Positions 50,907-59,808 of a DNA stretch of 64,000 bases are shown one piece after another. Both the position numbers and the translations under genes were made by a program. The notes beneath the pieces are model-generated. The model made no database searches. It was not told the origin of the DNA and worked only from the letters and a program-made list of their open reading frames with translations. The stretch is from Arthrobacter caoxuetaonis. Lineage in GTDB: Bacteria; Actinomycetota; Actinomycetes; Actinomycetales; Micrococcaceae. The number at the start of each line of letters is the position of its first letter. Positions within the stretch are counted from its first letter, which is position 1. Where the stretch lies: contig NZ_CP099466.1 of assembly GCF_023921125.1 (NCBI RefSeq), forward strand, positions 744,001-808,000, in the 5' to 3' direction.

Positions 50907-52199
50907 ATGACCGAACCCGCATCTGAGGGCTTCCTGGAGAAAAACCGTGTCCGGACGCTGGCCGCCCTCTCGGTTCCGGCGGTCCTGGTCGGCGTGGTTT
51001 CGGCCCTGATCCTCTTTGGCCTGGACGAGCTCAGCTACCTGCTCCAGGAATTGCTCTGGGATGTGCTGCCGCACGCAGCGGGCATCGATCCCGACGGCGG
51101 CTGGTGGGTTTTCGGGATGCTCACCGCCACGGGCCTCGCCGTCGGGCTGATTGTCCGGTACCTGCCCGGCCATGCCGGACCCGACTCCGCGGCAACCGAG
51201 TTCGGCGGACCCGCCCTCCCGCTGAAGGTGGTGCCCACCCTGGCAGCAGCAGCGGTGATCGGCCTGGCCGGCGGAGTCAGCCTGGGCCCGGAAAACCCTG
51301 TCATTGCGATCAACACCGCGGTCCTCACCGCCCTGCTGACCCGCCTGTTCAGCCGGGTCCCGGACCGCCTGATCATCGGACTCACCGTCGCGGGAACGGT
51401 AGGCGCCCTGTTCGGCACGCCGGTGGCCGCTGCCCTGCTCTTCACCGGAATGGCCGGCTCCATGGCCGGCAAGGCTGCCCTGTTCGACAAGTTGTTCCTT
51501 CCCCTTGTCGCTGCCGGTGCCGGCGCCGCAACCATGATCCTGCTGGGCGGCACACTGCTGAAGTTCAGCCTGCCGGATGCCGGCGGGGACACGGATCTCT
51601 GGGATGTGCTTGCCGGCCTGGTCATCGCGCCGGTGGCAGCCGCCCTGGGGCTGGCCGGGGTGTTTGCGTTCCGGTGGGCGCACCGGCTGTTCCACCGGCT
51701 GGCCAATCCCCTGCTCTTCACCACCCTGGGCGGTGCCCTGCTGGGACTCCTGGGCGTGCTCGGCGGCCCGCTCACTCTGTTCAAAGGCGCAACCGAATCG
51801 GGGGAACTGCTGCGCAGCACCGGGGAGTCCTTCGGCTATCTGCTCTTTCTGGCGGTGGTCAAGCTCGCTGCCCTGGTGGTTGCCTCGGCGGCAGGTTTCC
51901 GCGGCGGCCGGATTTTCCCCGCACTGTTTGCCGGCGTCGCCTTCGGCTTGGCCGCCGCCGCGCTCCTGCCGGATGTTCCCGTCAGCGTCACCGTCTCAAC
52001 TGCGGTCCTGGGCCTGGTGCTGGCTGTGGCCCGGGACGGCTGGCTGGCGCTGTTCGTCGCCGTCATCATCACCGGCGACGCAACCGTGACGGCGCTGCTG
52101 TGCCTGGCCGTGCTGCCGGCGTGGCTGGTGGTCACCAACGCACCGCACTGGCTGGCGGACGACGGCGGCGACGGCGCACGCCCCCGCGGGACCGCCTAG
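50907..52199 (+). CDS. ClC-family chloride channel/ion-transport protein (YfeO-like)
   Basis: A 430-residue membrane protein with about ten to twelve hydrophobic segments. The ClC selectivity regions are recognisable though altered: GGVSLGPENPVIAIN (for GSGGPEGP-type), GALFGTPVAAALLF, and RGGRIFPALFAG (for GGxFxP). This is the pattern of the YfeO branch rather than classic ClC exchangers. AGGGA lies 7 bases before the ATG. It probably moves chloride, fluoride or a similar anion. It is a single-gene unit. Confidence 0.83.
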   Translation: MTEPASEGFLEKNRVRTLAALSVPAVLVGVVSALILFGLDELSYLLQELLWDVLPHAAGIDPDGGWWVFGMLTATGLAVGLIVRYLPGHAGPDSAATEFGGPALPLKVVPTLAAAAVIGLAGGVSLGPENPVIAINTAVLTALLTRLFSRVPDRLIIGLTVAGTVGALFGTPVAAALLFTGMAGSMAGKAALFDKLFLPLVAAGAGAATMILLGGTLLKFSLPDAGGDTDLWDVLAGLVIAPVAAALGLAGVFAFRWAHRLFHRLANPLLFTTLGGALLGLLGVLGGPLTLFKGATESGELLRSTGESFGYLLFLAVVKLAALVVASAAGFRGGRIFPALFAGVAFGLAAAALLPDVPVSVTVSTAVLGLVLAVARDGWLALFVAVIITGDATVTALLCLAVLPAWLVVTNAPHWLADDGGDGARPRGTA

Positions 52200-52267
52200 C
52201 AGGCCCTCGAGTTCCAACGGTTCGGGTCTGTCGGAGCCGGGTTTGCGCGGGATACGATTCCGGCCAC

Positions 52268-52334
52268 AAACACAGTCGCAGTACAAACACAGTCGCAGTA
52301 CAAACAGAGTCCCATTGCAAACACAGTCCATTGC
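52268..52334 (+). repeat. Four 17-base direct repeats ahead of the alcohol dehydrogenase
   Basis: Units align on AAACACAGTC: AAACACAGTCGCAGTAC twice without change (52268-52284, 52285-52301), AAACAGAGTCCCATTGC (52302-52318) and AAACACAGTCCATTGC (52319-52334). They end one base before the ribosome site of the alcohol dehydrogenase. They could be regulator-binding sites, an mRNA leader element or a slippage expansion. Confidence 0.85.
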
Positions 52335-52347
52335 AAAGGAGCAAGGC

Positions 52348-53421
52348 ATGAAAGCTGTTCGGGTGCACGCCTACGGAGAAGACGCACGCATTGACGATGT
52401 ACCGGAGCCGGAAATTACCGGCCCGTGGGACGTGCTGGTCCAGGTAGGAGCCGCGGGGGTCTGCCGCACCGATCTGCACATCCTGGAAGGACAATGGGAT
52501 GCTCTCCAGCGGCCCACGCTGCCCTACATCCTCGGCCACGAAAACGCAGGCTGGGTGCTGGATGTTGGCTCGGCGGTAACGAACGTGGCACCGGGCGACA
52601 CCGTCATCATGCACCCGGTGACCTCCTGCGGACTGTGCCCGCCCTGCCGTGCGGGACAGGATTCGCACTGTGAAAACTCCACCTTTCCGGGCCTGAACAC
52701 CGACGGCGGCATGGCCGAGCTGCTCAAAACCAACGCCAGGGCCGTGGTTAAGCTGGATGCCTCGGTGCGCCCCGCGGACGTGGCCGCCCTGGCCGACGCC
52801 GGCCTGACCGCCTACCACGCCGTGCGGCGGGCCGTACCGCTGCTGCCGCCGGGATCCGAGGCCGTGGTGATCGGTGCCGGCGGGCTCGGCCATATAGGGG
52901 TGCAGTCGCTGAAGGCGCTGACCGGAGCCCACATCACGGTTGTCGACACCTCGGACGAGGCGCTCGCCCTGGCCAAGGAACTCGGCGCCGACGCCACCGT
53001 GAACCCCCATGACCTGCGCCCCGCGGCCCGCGCTGTCGGCGAGCCGTTCGTGGAGGCCGTCGTGCTTGCCGTCCTGGACATCACCTGCGGGGGAGCCCAC
53101 GTGGTCTTCGACTTCGTGGGGGAGAGGGGCACGGAGATCACGGGACCGGCGATGCTCCGCAACCGCGGCAGCTACTACGCCATAGGGTACGGCGGGACAC
53201 TGGCCCTGCCGACCATCGACCTCATCTCCCGCGAAATCAGCGTGGTGGGAAACCTGGTGGGCACCTACCAGGATCTCGCGGAACTGATGACGCTGAACTC
53301 CCAGGGCGAGATCACCCTGCACACCACCACCTATGACCTCCTCGATGCGGTGCAGGCCCTGCACGACCTCGACGCCGGCAAGCTCACCGGCCGGGCCGTC
53401 CTGGTGCCGGACCGTGGCTGA
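52348..53421 (+). CDS. Zinc-dependent alcohol dehydrogenase (MDR family)
   Basis: A 357-residue medium-chain dehydrogenase. The catalytic zinc site is seen in AAGVCRTDLHILEG and LGHENAGWV, the structural zinc cysteines in CGLCPPCRAGQDSHC, and the NAD site in VVIGAGGLGHIGVQSLKAL, followed by an acidic residue (D in VVDTSDE) that favours NAD. AAAGGAG lies 7 bases upstream of the ATG. It overlaps or abuts the FAD oxidoreductase gene, so the two are co-expressed. The substrate is unknown. The 17-base repeats occupy its leader. Confidence 0.87.
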   Translation: MKAVRVHAYGEDARIDDVPEPEITGPWDVLVQVGAAGVCRTDLHILEGQWDALQRPTLPYILGHENAGWVLDVGSAVTNVAPGDTVIMHPVTSCGLCPPCRAGQDSHCENSTFPGLNTDGGMAELLKTNARAVVKLDASVRPADVAALADAGLTAYHAVRRAVPLLPPGSEAVVIGAGGLGHIGVQSLKALTGAHITVVDTSDEALALAKELGADATVNPHDLRPAARAVGEPFVEAVVLAVLDITCGGAHVVFDFVGERGTEITGPAMLRNRGSYYAIGYGGTLALPTIDLISREISVVGNLVGTYQDLAELMTLNSQGEITLHTTTYDLLDAVQALHDLDAGKLTGRAVLVPDRG

Positions 53422-53437
53422 ACCGGAGGCAGAGCGG

Positions 53438-54562
53438 GTGCCGGACGGCCGGAGGGCCGTGGTGCTCGGCGGGGGAGTGCTGGGACTTTCCACGGCGCTG
53501 GAGCTGCTGCGCGGAGGAGCTGAGGTGCTGCTGGTGACCGAGTCGGAGGTTGGCAGCGGAGCATCCGGGCGCTCGTTGTCCTGGCTGAACGCCGGCGGCA
53601 GCTACGCAGAATCCTACTTCCGGCTGCGGATGGCCGGCATCGACCGTTACCGGACCCTGCTGGCACGGCATCCGGACGCGGACTGGCTGGCGTTCGGCGG
53701 CGGCCTGTACTGGGACGATGATCCGTTCGTGGTCATCGACCGGCACAACGCGCAGACCCGCCGCGGCTACGAAGCACGCATGCTGGGGCGGGACGACGCC
53801 GCCGCCCGGGTGCCGGGGATCGACCCGGGGGTGCTGCCGCACCGGGTGCTGGCCAATCCGGGCGAAGGCTGGGTGTCCCTGCCGCATCTTATTGCGGGGA
53901 TGGCCGGGGAATTCACCATGCTCGGCGGAATGTTGATTGAACACGCCGGGCTGTGCACCGTGCTTGGGGAAAGCGGCGGGCCGGTGCGCGGGGTGCGCAC
54001 GGCTGCGGGCCGGGACTACCGGTCCGACGCCGTCGTCCTGGCCTGCGGGGCGGGTACGCCCGCCGTGCTGGCGGCAGCCGGAATCGAGCTGCCCGACGCC
54101 TCGGATCCGGCGATGCTCCTGATCAGCCGGCCCCTGGAGCACGGTCTGCGGACCGTGCTGAACACGCCCCGGATCTCCCTGCGGCCCCACCCCGGCGGAC
54201 GGCTGGCCATGGACCACACCTGGTACCTGGACCGGGTGAAACAGAACGCGGACGGCAGCTGGGACGTGGACGAAGACATCCTGACCGAGGTGGCCGCAGA
54301 AGCTTCCCGGCTGCTGGCCGGCAATCCGGAGGTGGCCGTGGAGGCCTGGCAGCCCGGCCTGAAGCCGGTTCCCGGCGACGGCGAACCGGTCTTCGGAGAG
54401 CTGCAGGCTCTGCCTGGCTGCTGGGTGTTGTTCACCCATTCCGGTGCCACGCTGGGGCTGATTGGTGGCGAGCTGGCCGCCGGCGAAATCCTGACCGGAC
54501 GCCGGCATCCGCTGCTGGAACCCTTCCGGCCTGAACGGTTCGGCTACGGCTGGGAATCCTAA
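53438..54562 (+). CDS. FAD-dependent oxidoreductase, D-amino-acid/glycine oxidase family (DAO)
   Basis: A 374-residue DAO-fold protein with FAD motif AVVLGGGVLGLSTALELL at the N-terminus, SGASGRSLSWLNAGGS, GEGWVSLPHLIAGMA and a C-terminal HSGATLGLIGGELAAGEIL. It should oxidise an amino or imino group on a small molecule. A GTG at 53414 would overlap the dehydrogenase stop, but GTG at 53438 has GGAGG 9 bases ahead and is preferred. It is paired with the preceding alcohol dehydrogenase, perhaps acting in sequence on an amino alcohol. It meets the ROK gene tail to tail. Confidence 0.82.
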   Translation: MPDGRRAVVLGGGVLGLSTALELLRGGAEVLLVTESEVGSGASGRSLSWLNAGGSYAESYFRLRMAGIDRYRTLLARHPDADWLAFGGGLYWDDDPFVVIDRHNAQTRRGYEARMLGRDDAAARVPGIDPGVLPHRVLANPGEGWVSLPHLIAGMAGEFTMLGGMLIEHAGLCTVLGESGGPVRGVRTAAGRDYRSDAVVLACGAGTPAVLAAAGIELPDASDPAMLLISRPLEHGLRTVLNTPRISLRPHPGGRLAMDHTWYLDRVKQNADGSWDVDEDILTEVAAEASRLLAGNPEVAVEAWQPGLKPVPGDGEPVFGELQALPGCWVLFTHSGATLGLIGGELAAGEILTGRRHPLLEPFRPERFGYGWES

Positions 54563-54579
54563 CCGCCGGCAGCCCGAAG

Positions 54580-55788
54580 TCAGCCGTGCTGCTCCGCGGA
54601 GGAAATGGCATTGGACAGTGCCGCGGGGTCGGAGAGCAGCGGACTGAAGGCCAGTTCAGCCGCCCCCACCAGCAGCAGGTCTGCGCCCAGGGCAGCCCGG
54701 CGGATCTCTACCGATCCGCCCAGTCCGCCAATGGCACCGGCAGCAACGGCCCGGTGCAGGCGCTCAGGGTCGAACGCCCACAGCGCGCCCAGGAAGCCGC
54801 CGAGCAGGACGGCCCGGGGGTTGAAGACGTTGACGAAGTTCACGACTGCCTCGCCGAGCAGGTCCAGCTGCCTACCCGCCACGGCACGGAAGGCGGCCGA
54901 ATCCTTTGCGGCCTCCATGGCAGCCTCAAGCTCGTCCAGATCCGCGTGCCCGAGTCCCAGGGTCTCGAGCAGGCCGCCGAGATTGACCTCGGTTTCCAGG
55001 CATCCTCTCCGCCCGCAATGGCAGGGCAGACCGTCGGTGCGCACCAGGGTATGACCCAGTTCGCCGGCGAAGCCTGCTGCTCCGCCCAGCGGAACGCCGC
55101 CCACTACCGCGCCGCCGCCGATACCGCTGGCGCTTCCGTTCAGGTAGACCACGTTGGCTTTGCCGACGGCGGCACCGAAAACGCTTTCGGCAAGGGTTCC
55201 CAGTGTGGCGTCGTTGCCGGCATAGGCGGGAAGCCCCAGGGCATCCTGAAGCGCCGTGGTCAGCGGCTCGTCCTCCCACTTCAGATGCGGAGCCAGCCGG
55301 ACAGAGCCGTCCGAGCTGTCCACCAGTCCCGGAACCGCAGCACCGATGCCGATGACGCGGTCCATCAGCGCCAGGCTGGACGCCATGCCGCCCACCACGG
55401 TCCGGGTGATATCCACGGCCTCGGCCACGCTCGGACACCTCTCGGTTTCGTGGCGGATCCTGCGGTGCACCTTGCCGCCCAGGCCCACCAGGCCCACGGT
55501 GACGGCGTCGACGTCGGGATGGACTGCCAGCACCGCGATGCGTTCGTTGGCGTGCACGCGGGGACTGGGACGCCCTGCCCGGGCGGGCGCCGCCGGCTCG
55601 GTTTCATACGCCAGGCCAAGGCGTCCCAGCTCGGTGGTCAGGGCTCCCACAGTGGACCGGTTGAAGCCGGTGAGGCGGGTCAGCTCAGCCCGGGAAAGCG
55701 GTCCGCTGCGGTGCAGGAGAGTCAGCACGCGGGCAAGATTCTGCGCCCGGATGCCCTCGCTGCGCGGTTTTCCCGGTTTTGTCGGCAT
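54580..55788 (-). CDS. xylR: ROK-family xylose-operon repressor
   Basis: A 402-residue ROK regulator. The N-terminal winged helix is RAQNLARVLTLLHRSGPLSRAELTRLTGFNRSTVGALTTEL (core LSRAELTRLTGFNRSTV). The sugar-kinase-like body carries the ROK zinc motif CHCGRRGCLETEVN. It is divergent from xylA, and the palindrome on the xylA promoter is its expected site, with xylose as inducer. The inner ATG at 55788 starts a normal ROK N-terminus; the longer frame to 55980 would run across the promoter. Function as XylR is inferred from position and family. Confidence 0.87.
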   Translation of the reverse strand: MPTKPGKPRSEGIRAQNLARVLTLLHRSGPLSRAELTRLTGFNRSTVGALTTELGRLGLAYETEPAAPARAGRPSPRVHANERIAVLAVHPDVDAVTVGLVGLGGKVHRRIRHETERCPSVAEAVDITRTVVGGMASSLALMDRVIGIGAAVPGLVDSSDGSVRLAPHLKWEDEPLTTALQDALGLPAYAGNDATLGTLAESVFGAAVGKANVVYLNGSASGIGGGAVVGGVPLGGAAGFAGELGHTLVRTDGLPCHCGRRGCLETEVNLGGLLETLGLGHADLDELEAAMEAAKDSAAFRAVAGRQLDLLGEAVVNFVNVFNPRAVLLGGFLGALWAFDPERLHRAVAAGAIGGLGGSVEIRRAALGADLLLVGAAELAFSPLLSDPAALSNAISSAEQHG

Positions 55789-55887
55789 GCGCTGGATCTT
55801 TCTCGTAACGGGCAGGGGACGTTCGATTGTTGCACGTAACAGCAAAAAAACGGGATCAATTCGCCCGGAAAGAACAACGGAAAGCCG

Positions 55888-55928
55888 TTGACAGCGTCCG
55901 TTCCGACTCATATGTTGTAGGCCACAAC
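55888..55928 (+). promoter_or_regulatory. xylA promoter with overlapping ROK operator
   Basis: -35 TTGACA (55888-55893), a 17-base spacer and -10 TATGTT (55911-55916) form a near-consensus sigma-A promoter 33 bases from the xylA start. GTTGTAGGCCACAAC (55914-55928), an inverted repeat with 5-base arms, overlaps the -10 and start site, a classic repressor position for the ROK protein encoded divergently. Confidence 0.85.
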
Positions 55929-55961
55929 TAATCTCCAGAAACCTCAAGCCGGGAGTGCACC

Positions 55962-57149
55962 ATGCCAACGACGCCATCACCTGCCGACCACTTCACCTTT
56001 GGGCTCTGGACTGTCGGCTGGACCGGGAATGATCCGTTCGGCGTACCCACCCGGCCCGACCTTGACCCGGTGGAGGCCGTCCACAAACTGGCCGAGCTGG
56101 GCGCCTACGGGGTGACCTTCCATGACGATGACCTGATCCCGTTCGGTTCCTCCAACCAGGACCGGGAACTGATCCTGAAGCGCTTCACCAGTGCCATCCA
56201 GGACGCCGGCCTCAAGATCCCCATGATCACCACCAACCTGTTCAGCCATCCGGTGTTCAAGGACGGCGGCTTCAGCTCCAATGACCGGTCCGTGCGCCGC
56301 TTCGCGCTCCGGAAGGTACTGCGCAACATCGACCTCGCTGCGCAGCTGGGGGCGGAGACCTTCGTGATGTGGGGCGGGCGCGAAGGCGCCGAATACGACG
56401 GCTCCAAGGACCTCTCCGCCGCACTGGACCGGATGCGGGAAGGGGTAGACACCGCAGCCGGCTACATCAAGGAACAGGGCTACGGCCTGAAGATCGCGCT
56501 GGAACCGAAACCGAACGAACCCCGCGGCGACATCCTGCTTCCCACCGTCGGCCATGCCCTGGCGTTCATCGCCGAACTGGAGAACGGCGACATCGTTGGC
56601 CTGAACCCGGAAACCGGCCACGAGCAGATGGCCGGACTGAACTACACCCACGGCATTGCCCAGGCGCTCTGGGCCGGGAAACTCTTCCACATCGACCTCA
56701 ACGGGCAGAAGTCGATCAAGTACGACCAGGACCTCGTCTTCGGCCACGGCGACCTGACCAGCGCCTTCTTCACCGTGGACCTGCTGGAAAACGGCTTCCC
56801 GGGCGGCGGACCGAAGTACGAGGGCCCGCGCCACTTCGACTACAAGCCCTCCCGCACCGACGGGTACGACGGCGTCTGGGCCTCCGCTGCGGCGAACATG
56901 TCCATGTACCTGCTGCTCAAGGAACGGGCGCAGGCGTTCCGCGCCGACCCGGAGGTCCGCGAGGCCCTGGAAGCCTCGGGCGTGTTCGAACTGGGCGAGC
57001 CGACGCTCGCCGCCGGGGAAACGGCCGCGGACCTGATTGCGGATTCGGCATCCTTTGAGGACTTCGACGCCGGTGCTGCCGCACAGCGGAACTTCGGCTT
57101 CATCCGGCTGAACCAGCTGGCCCTGGAACACCTCCTCGGAGCCCGCTGA
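55962..57149 (+). CDS. xylA: Xylose isomerase, class I (Arthrobacter/Streptomyces type)
   Basis: A 395-residue TIM-barrel isomerase, full length and very close to the characterised Arthrobacter enzyme. The catalytic H54 and D57 lie in [11 protein letters not shown] at exactly the published numbering. The metal-binding block [11 protein letters not shown], the [11 protein letters not shown] segment and [12 protein letters not shown] are intact. It converts D-xylose to D-xylulose (and D-glucose to D-fructose) in the cytoplasm with two divalent metal ions. It is the first gene of the xyl operon, followed by xylB after 33 bases. Confidence 0.97.
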   Translation: MPTTPSPADHFTFGLWTVGWTGNDPFGVPTRPDLDPVEAVHKLAELGAYGVTFHDDDLIPFGSSNQDRELILKRFTSAIQDAGLKIPMITTNLFSHPVFKDGGFSSNDRSVRRFALRKVLRNIDLAAQLGAETFVMWGGREGAEYDGSKDLSAALDRMREGVDTAAGYIKEQGYGLKIALEPKPNEPRGDILLPTVGHALAFIAELENGDIVGLNPETGHEQMAGLNYTHGIAQALWAGKLFHIDLNGQKSIKYDQDLVFGHGDLTSAFFTVDLLENGFPGGGPKYEGPRHFDYKPSRTDGYDGVWASAAANMSMYLLLKERAQAFRADPEVREALEASGVFELGEPTLAAGETAADLIADSASFEDFDAGAAAQRNFGFIRLNQLALEHLLGAR

Positions 57150-57182
57150 CCCTCCCGCCGATCCATCCCGAAAGGTACGCCC

Positions 57183-58622
57183 ATGCCGCTAGTGGCAGGA
57201 GTGGACAGCTCCACGCAGTCCTGCAAGGTCGTGATCCGCGACGCCGAGACCGGTGCCCTGCACCGGCAGGGCACCGCCCGCCATGCACCGGGGACAGAGG
57301 TGGATCCCGAAACGTGGTGGAGCGCGCTTCTTGAAGCCGCGGACGCGGCGGGAGGGCTCGGCGACGTCGCGGCCATCGCGGTCTCCGGCCAGCAGCACGG
57401 CATGGTCTGCCTGGACGCTGACGGTGCCGTGGTGCGCCCGGCCCTGCTCTGGAACGACACCAGGTCTGCCGGTGCCGCAGCAGACCTGGTGGCCGAGGCC
57501 GGGCCTGACGGGGCCCGGTATTGGGCCGACACCACGGGCAGCGTCCCGGTGGCCTCCTTCACCGCAACGAAGCTTCGCTGGCTGGCCGGGAATGAACCGG
57601 ACAACGCCGGCCGGACGGCGGCGGTGTGCCTGCCGCACGACTGGCTCACCTGGCGCCTGGCCGGCTACGGTCCGGGCAGCGGAGCCGAAGGACTGGCCGC
57701 CCTGCGGACCGACCGCTCCGATGCTTCAGGCACCGGATACTGGTCACCGGCAACGGGCCAGTACCTCCCGGAGATCCTGGAAACGGCCCTCGGCCACGTT
57801 CCCGTCCTCCCCAAAGTGCTCGGCCCCCTGGAACCAGGGCTGCAGACGCCATCCGGAGCCATTCTCGGCCCGGGAACCGGAGACAACGCAGGCGCGGCCC
57901 TGGGCGTCGGCGCCGGCGTCGGCGACATCGTGGTTTCCGTCGGCACCTCAGGCACCGTGTTCGCCGTCGTGGACCAGCCCACAGCGGACCAGACCGGCCT
58001 CGTGGCAGGATTCGCCGACGCTACGGGCAACTTCCTGCCGCTGGCTGCAACCCTCAACGCGTCCCGGGTGCTCGATGCGACCGCGGCGCTCCTCGGCGTC
58101 GGGCTTCCCGAACTCACCGACCTGGCGCTCTCCGCCGAGCCGGGCTCCGGGGGCCTCACGCTCGTGCCCTACTTCGAAGGTGAACGCACACCGAACCTTC
58201 CCGAGGCGAAGGCCAGTCTGCACGGAATGACGCTGGCCAACTACACGCCGGCGAATCTGGCACGGGCCGCCTTCGAAGGGGTGGCCTGTTCGCTGGCAGA
58301 CGCTTTCGGTGCGTTTACTGAGCTGGGCATCGAGGCCCGCCGGATCATCCTGGTGGGCGGCGCGGCGCGCTCTGCGGCCATGCAGCAGGCACTTTCCTCT
58401 GTGCTGGGAATGCCGGTGGACGTGCCCGAGCCCGGGGAATACGTAGCCGACGGTGCGTCCCGGCAGGCGGCCGCTGTGCTGACCGGCCGGTGGCCGGAAT
58501 GGAAGACCCAGGACTCCCTGACGGTTGCCGAGGCTCCCGCGCCCCGGGTGCTGGAGCGCTACCTGGCAGCGGCGCTCGGCCAGTACGGTGCCGCCTCTCC
58601 CAGCGTTCCGGCCGCCGGGTAA
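57183..58622 (+). CDS. xylB: Xylulokinase (FGGY family)
   Basis: A 479-residue FGGY kinase: N-terminal [17 protein letters not shown], substrate region ISGQQHG-like [34 protein letters not shown] and the C-terminal nucleotide site [14 protein letters not shown]. It phosphorylates D-xylulose to D-xylulose 5-phosphate, which enters the pentose phosphate pathway. GAAAGG lies ahead of the ATG. It is encoded between xylA and the mutarotase-like gene, so the operon completes conversion of xylose. Confidence 0.95.
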   Translation: MPLVAGVDSSTQSCKVVIRDAETGALHRQGTARHAPGTEVDPETWWSALLEAADAAGGLGDVAAIAVSGQQHGMVCLDADGAVVRPALLWNDTRSAGAAADLVAEAGPDGARYWADTTGSVPVASFTATKLRWLAGNEPDNAGRTAAVCLPHDWLTWRLAGYGPGSGAEGLAALRTDRSDASGTGYWSPATGQYLPEILETALGHVPVLPKVLGPLEPGLQTPSGAILGPGTGDNAGAALGVGAGVGDIVVSVGTSGTVFAVVDQPTADQTGLVAGFADATGNFLPLAATLNASRVLDATAALLGVGLPELTDLALSAEPGSGGLTLVPYFEGERTPNLPEAKASLHGMTLANYTPANLARAAFEGVACSLADAFGAFTELGIEARRIILVGGAARSAAMQQALSSVLGMPVDVPEPGEYVADGASRQAAAVLTGRWPEWKTQDSLTVAEAPAPRVLERYLAAALGQYGAASPSVPAAG

Positions 58623-58647
58623 CGCAGGGATCCGGGGGAGCGGGCAG

Positions 58648-59577
58648 ATGGCGGAATCCAGGGGGCCCAACGGCCGTCCGCTTGAGCTTGCGTCCGGGCA
58701 CTACAAGGCTGCGGTTTATCCTGCTGGCGCCGCGCTGGGCAGCCTCACCTGGCGGAACCGGCACCTTGTGCTTCCCCTGGCCCCGCACGAGATTCCGCCG
58801 GCCTTCTCCGGCAAGGTGCTTCTGCCGTGGCCCAACCGGATCACCGGCGGACGTTACGTCTTCGGCGGCGCCGTGCACCAGCTTCCGGTCAACGAGCCGG
58901 AGACCGGCTCTGCCCTGCACGGCCTGGTGGCCTGGCAGGAATGGGCCGTCGCAGAATCAACCGCCAGCCGTGCCGTCCTGAAGTACCGGCTCATGGGACA
59001 GCCCGGATATCCCTTTCCGCTGGACCTCCGTGCCACCTACACGCTGGACGCCGAAGGCGGGCTGCTGCTGGAACTTTCCGCGCGGAATCCGGGTACAGCC
59101 GCCGCACCCTACGGGGCCTCGGTCCACCCGTACCTCACCGCAGACGGCGCCTCCGTGGACCGCTGCGTCCTGGACGTCCCGGCACGCCGGGTCCTCGGCG
59201 GCCCCGATTCTCCGGGCCGGCCGCTCCCGCTGGGTGAGCTCCGGGACACCAGCGGCACTCCGTTGGCGTTCCATGCACCCGAACCGATGGCCGGCCGGTC
59301 CGTGGACCATGCCTTTACCGGCCTGCCCGGCGGTGAATGGCAGGTCAGCCTGACCGATCCGGCCACCGGGTTTGGTGCCCTCCTCACCGCTGACGGCAGC
59401 CAGTCCCCGTGGCTCCAGGTCTACTCCGGAGAAAAGATGGCGCGCCGCGGCGTGGCCGTAGAACCCATGACCTGCCCGCCGGATGCCTTCAATTCCGGGG
59501 AAAACCTCATCACGCTGGCCCCTGGAGGGGAGCACCGTATGGCCTGCCGTATTTCGGCTGTTGTCCCGGCGGGCTGA
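58648..59577 (+). CDS. Aldose 1-epimerase (mutarotase)-like protein
   Basis: A 309-residue galactose-mutarotase-fold protein. It carries the family pattern LLPWPNRITGGRYVFGG, NEPETGSALHGLVAWQEW (active-site His), YGASVHPYLTADG and the late VAVEPMTCPPDAFNSGENL with the catalytic Glu. It should speed anomer exchange of xylose or a related aldose before isomerisation, which fits the third place in the xyl operon. GGGGGAG lies 8 bases upstream. A longer in-frame extension back to 58525 lies inside xylB and is rejected. Confidence 0.87.
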   Translation: MAESRGPNGRPLELASGHYKAAVYPAGAALGSLTWRNRHLVLPLAPHEIPPAFSGKVLLPWPNRITGGRYVFGGAVHQLPVNEPETGSALHGLVAWQEWAVAESTASRAVLKYRLMGQPGYPFPLDLRATYTLDAEGGLLLELSARNPGTAAAPYGASVHPYLTADGASVDRCVLDVPARRVLGGPDSPGRPLPLGELRDTSGTPLAFHAPEPMAGRSVDHAFTGLPGGEWQVSLTDPATGFGALLTADGSQSPWLQVYSGEKMARRGVAVEPMTCPPDAFNSGENLITLAPGGEHRMACRISAVVPAG

Positions 59578-59804
59578 CCTGTGGGCCGGCCTGCCGTGTC
59601 CGGCCGATTCCGACTTTGTTGCCTCCGGTAAAAATCTTTAGCTACTGTGACTCCTGTAACGCCAGTGCCCGGAGAGTCTGTTGAGCCGGATGATTATGGA
59701 CGGAAGAAAACAATGAGAGTTTTCTGCAGGAGTGTGCTGCAGCTGGATGGGACCGTCCGCTGTCCACAACCGATCGCCGCGGGAGTCCTCCGCGGCACCG
59801 GAGC
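59578..59804. promoter_or_regulatory. Leader of the sugar ABC transporter operon with an inverted repeat
   Basis: 227 bases that should hold the transporter promoter. An inverted repeat AGAAAAC (59705-59711), 7 bases, GTTTTCT (59719-59725) is a candidate operator or hairpin. CCACAAC at about 59764 matches one arm of the xylA operator, but its partner is missing. Confidence 0.45.
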
Positions 59805-59808
59805 ATGA
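59713..59808 (+). CDS. Possible 31-codon leader peptide overlapping the permease start
   Basis: An open frame beginning MRVFCRSVLQLDGTV whose TGA overlaps the permease ATG (ATGA). GGAAG lies about 8 bases ahead of its ATG, whereas the permease itself has only a GGAG two bases before its start, too close for good independent initiation. This suggests translational coupling. The peptide has no recognisable motif and may be fortuitous. Confidence 0.35.
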   Translation: MRVFCRSVLQLDGTVRCPQPIAAGVLRGTGA

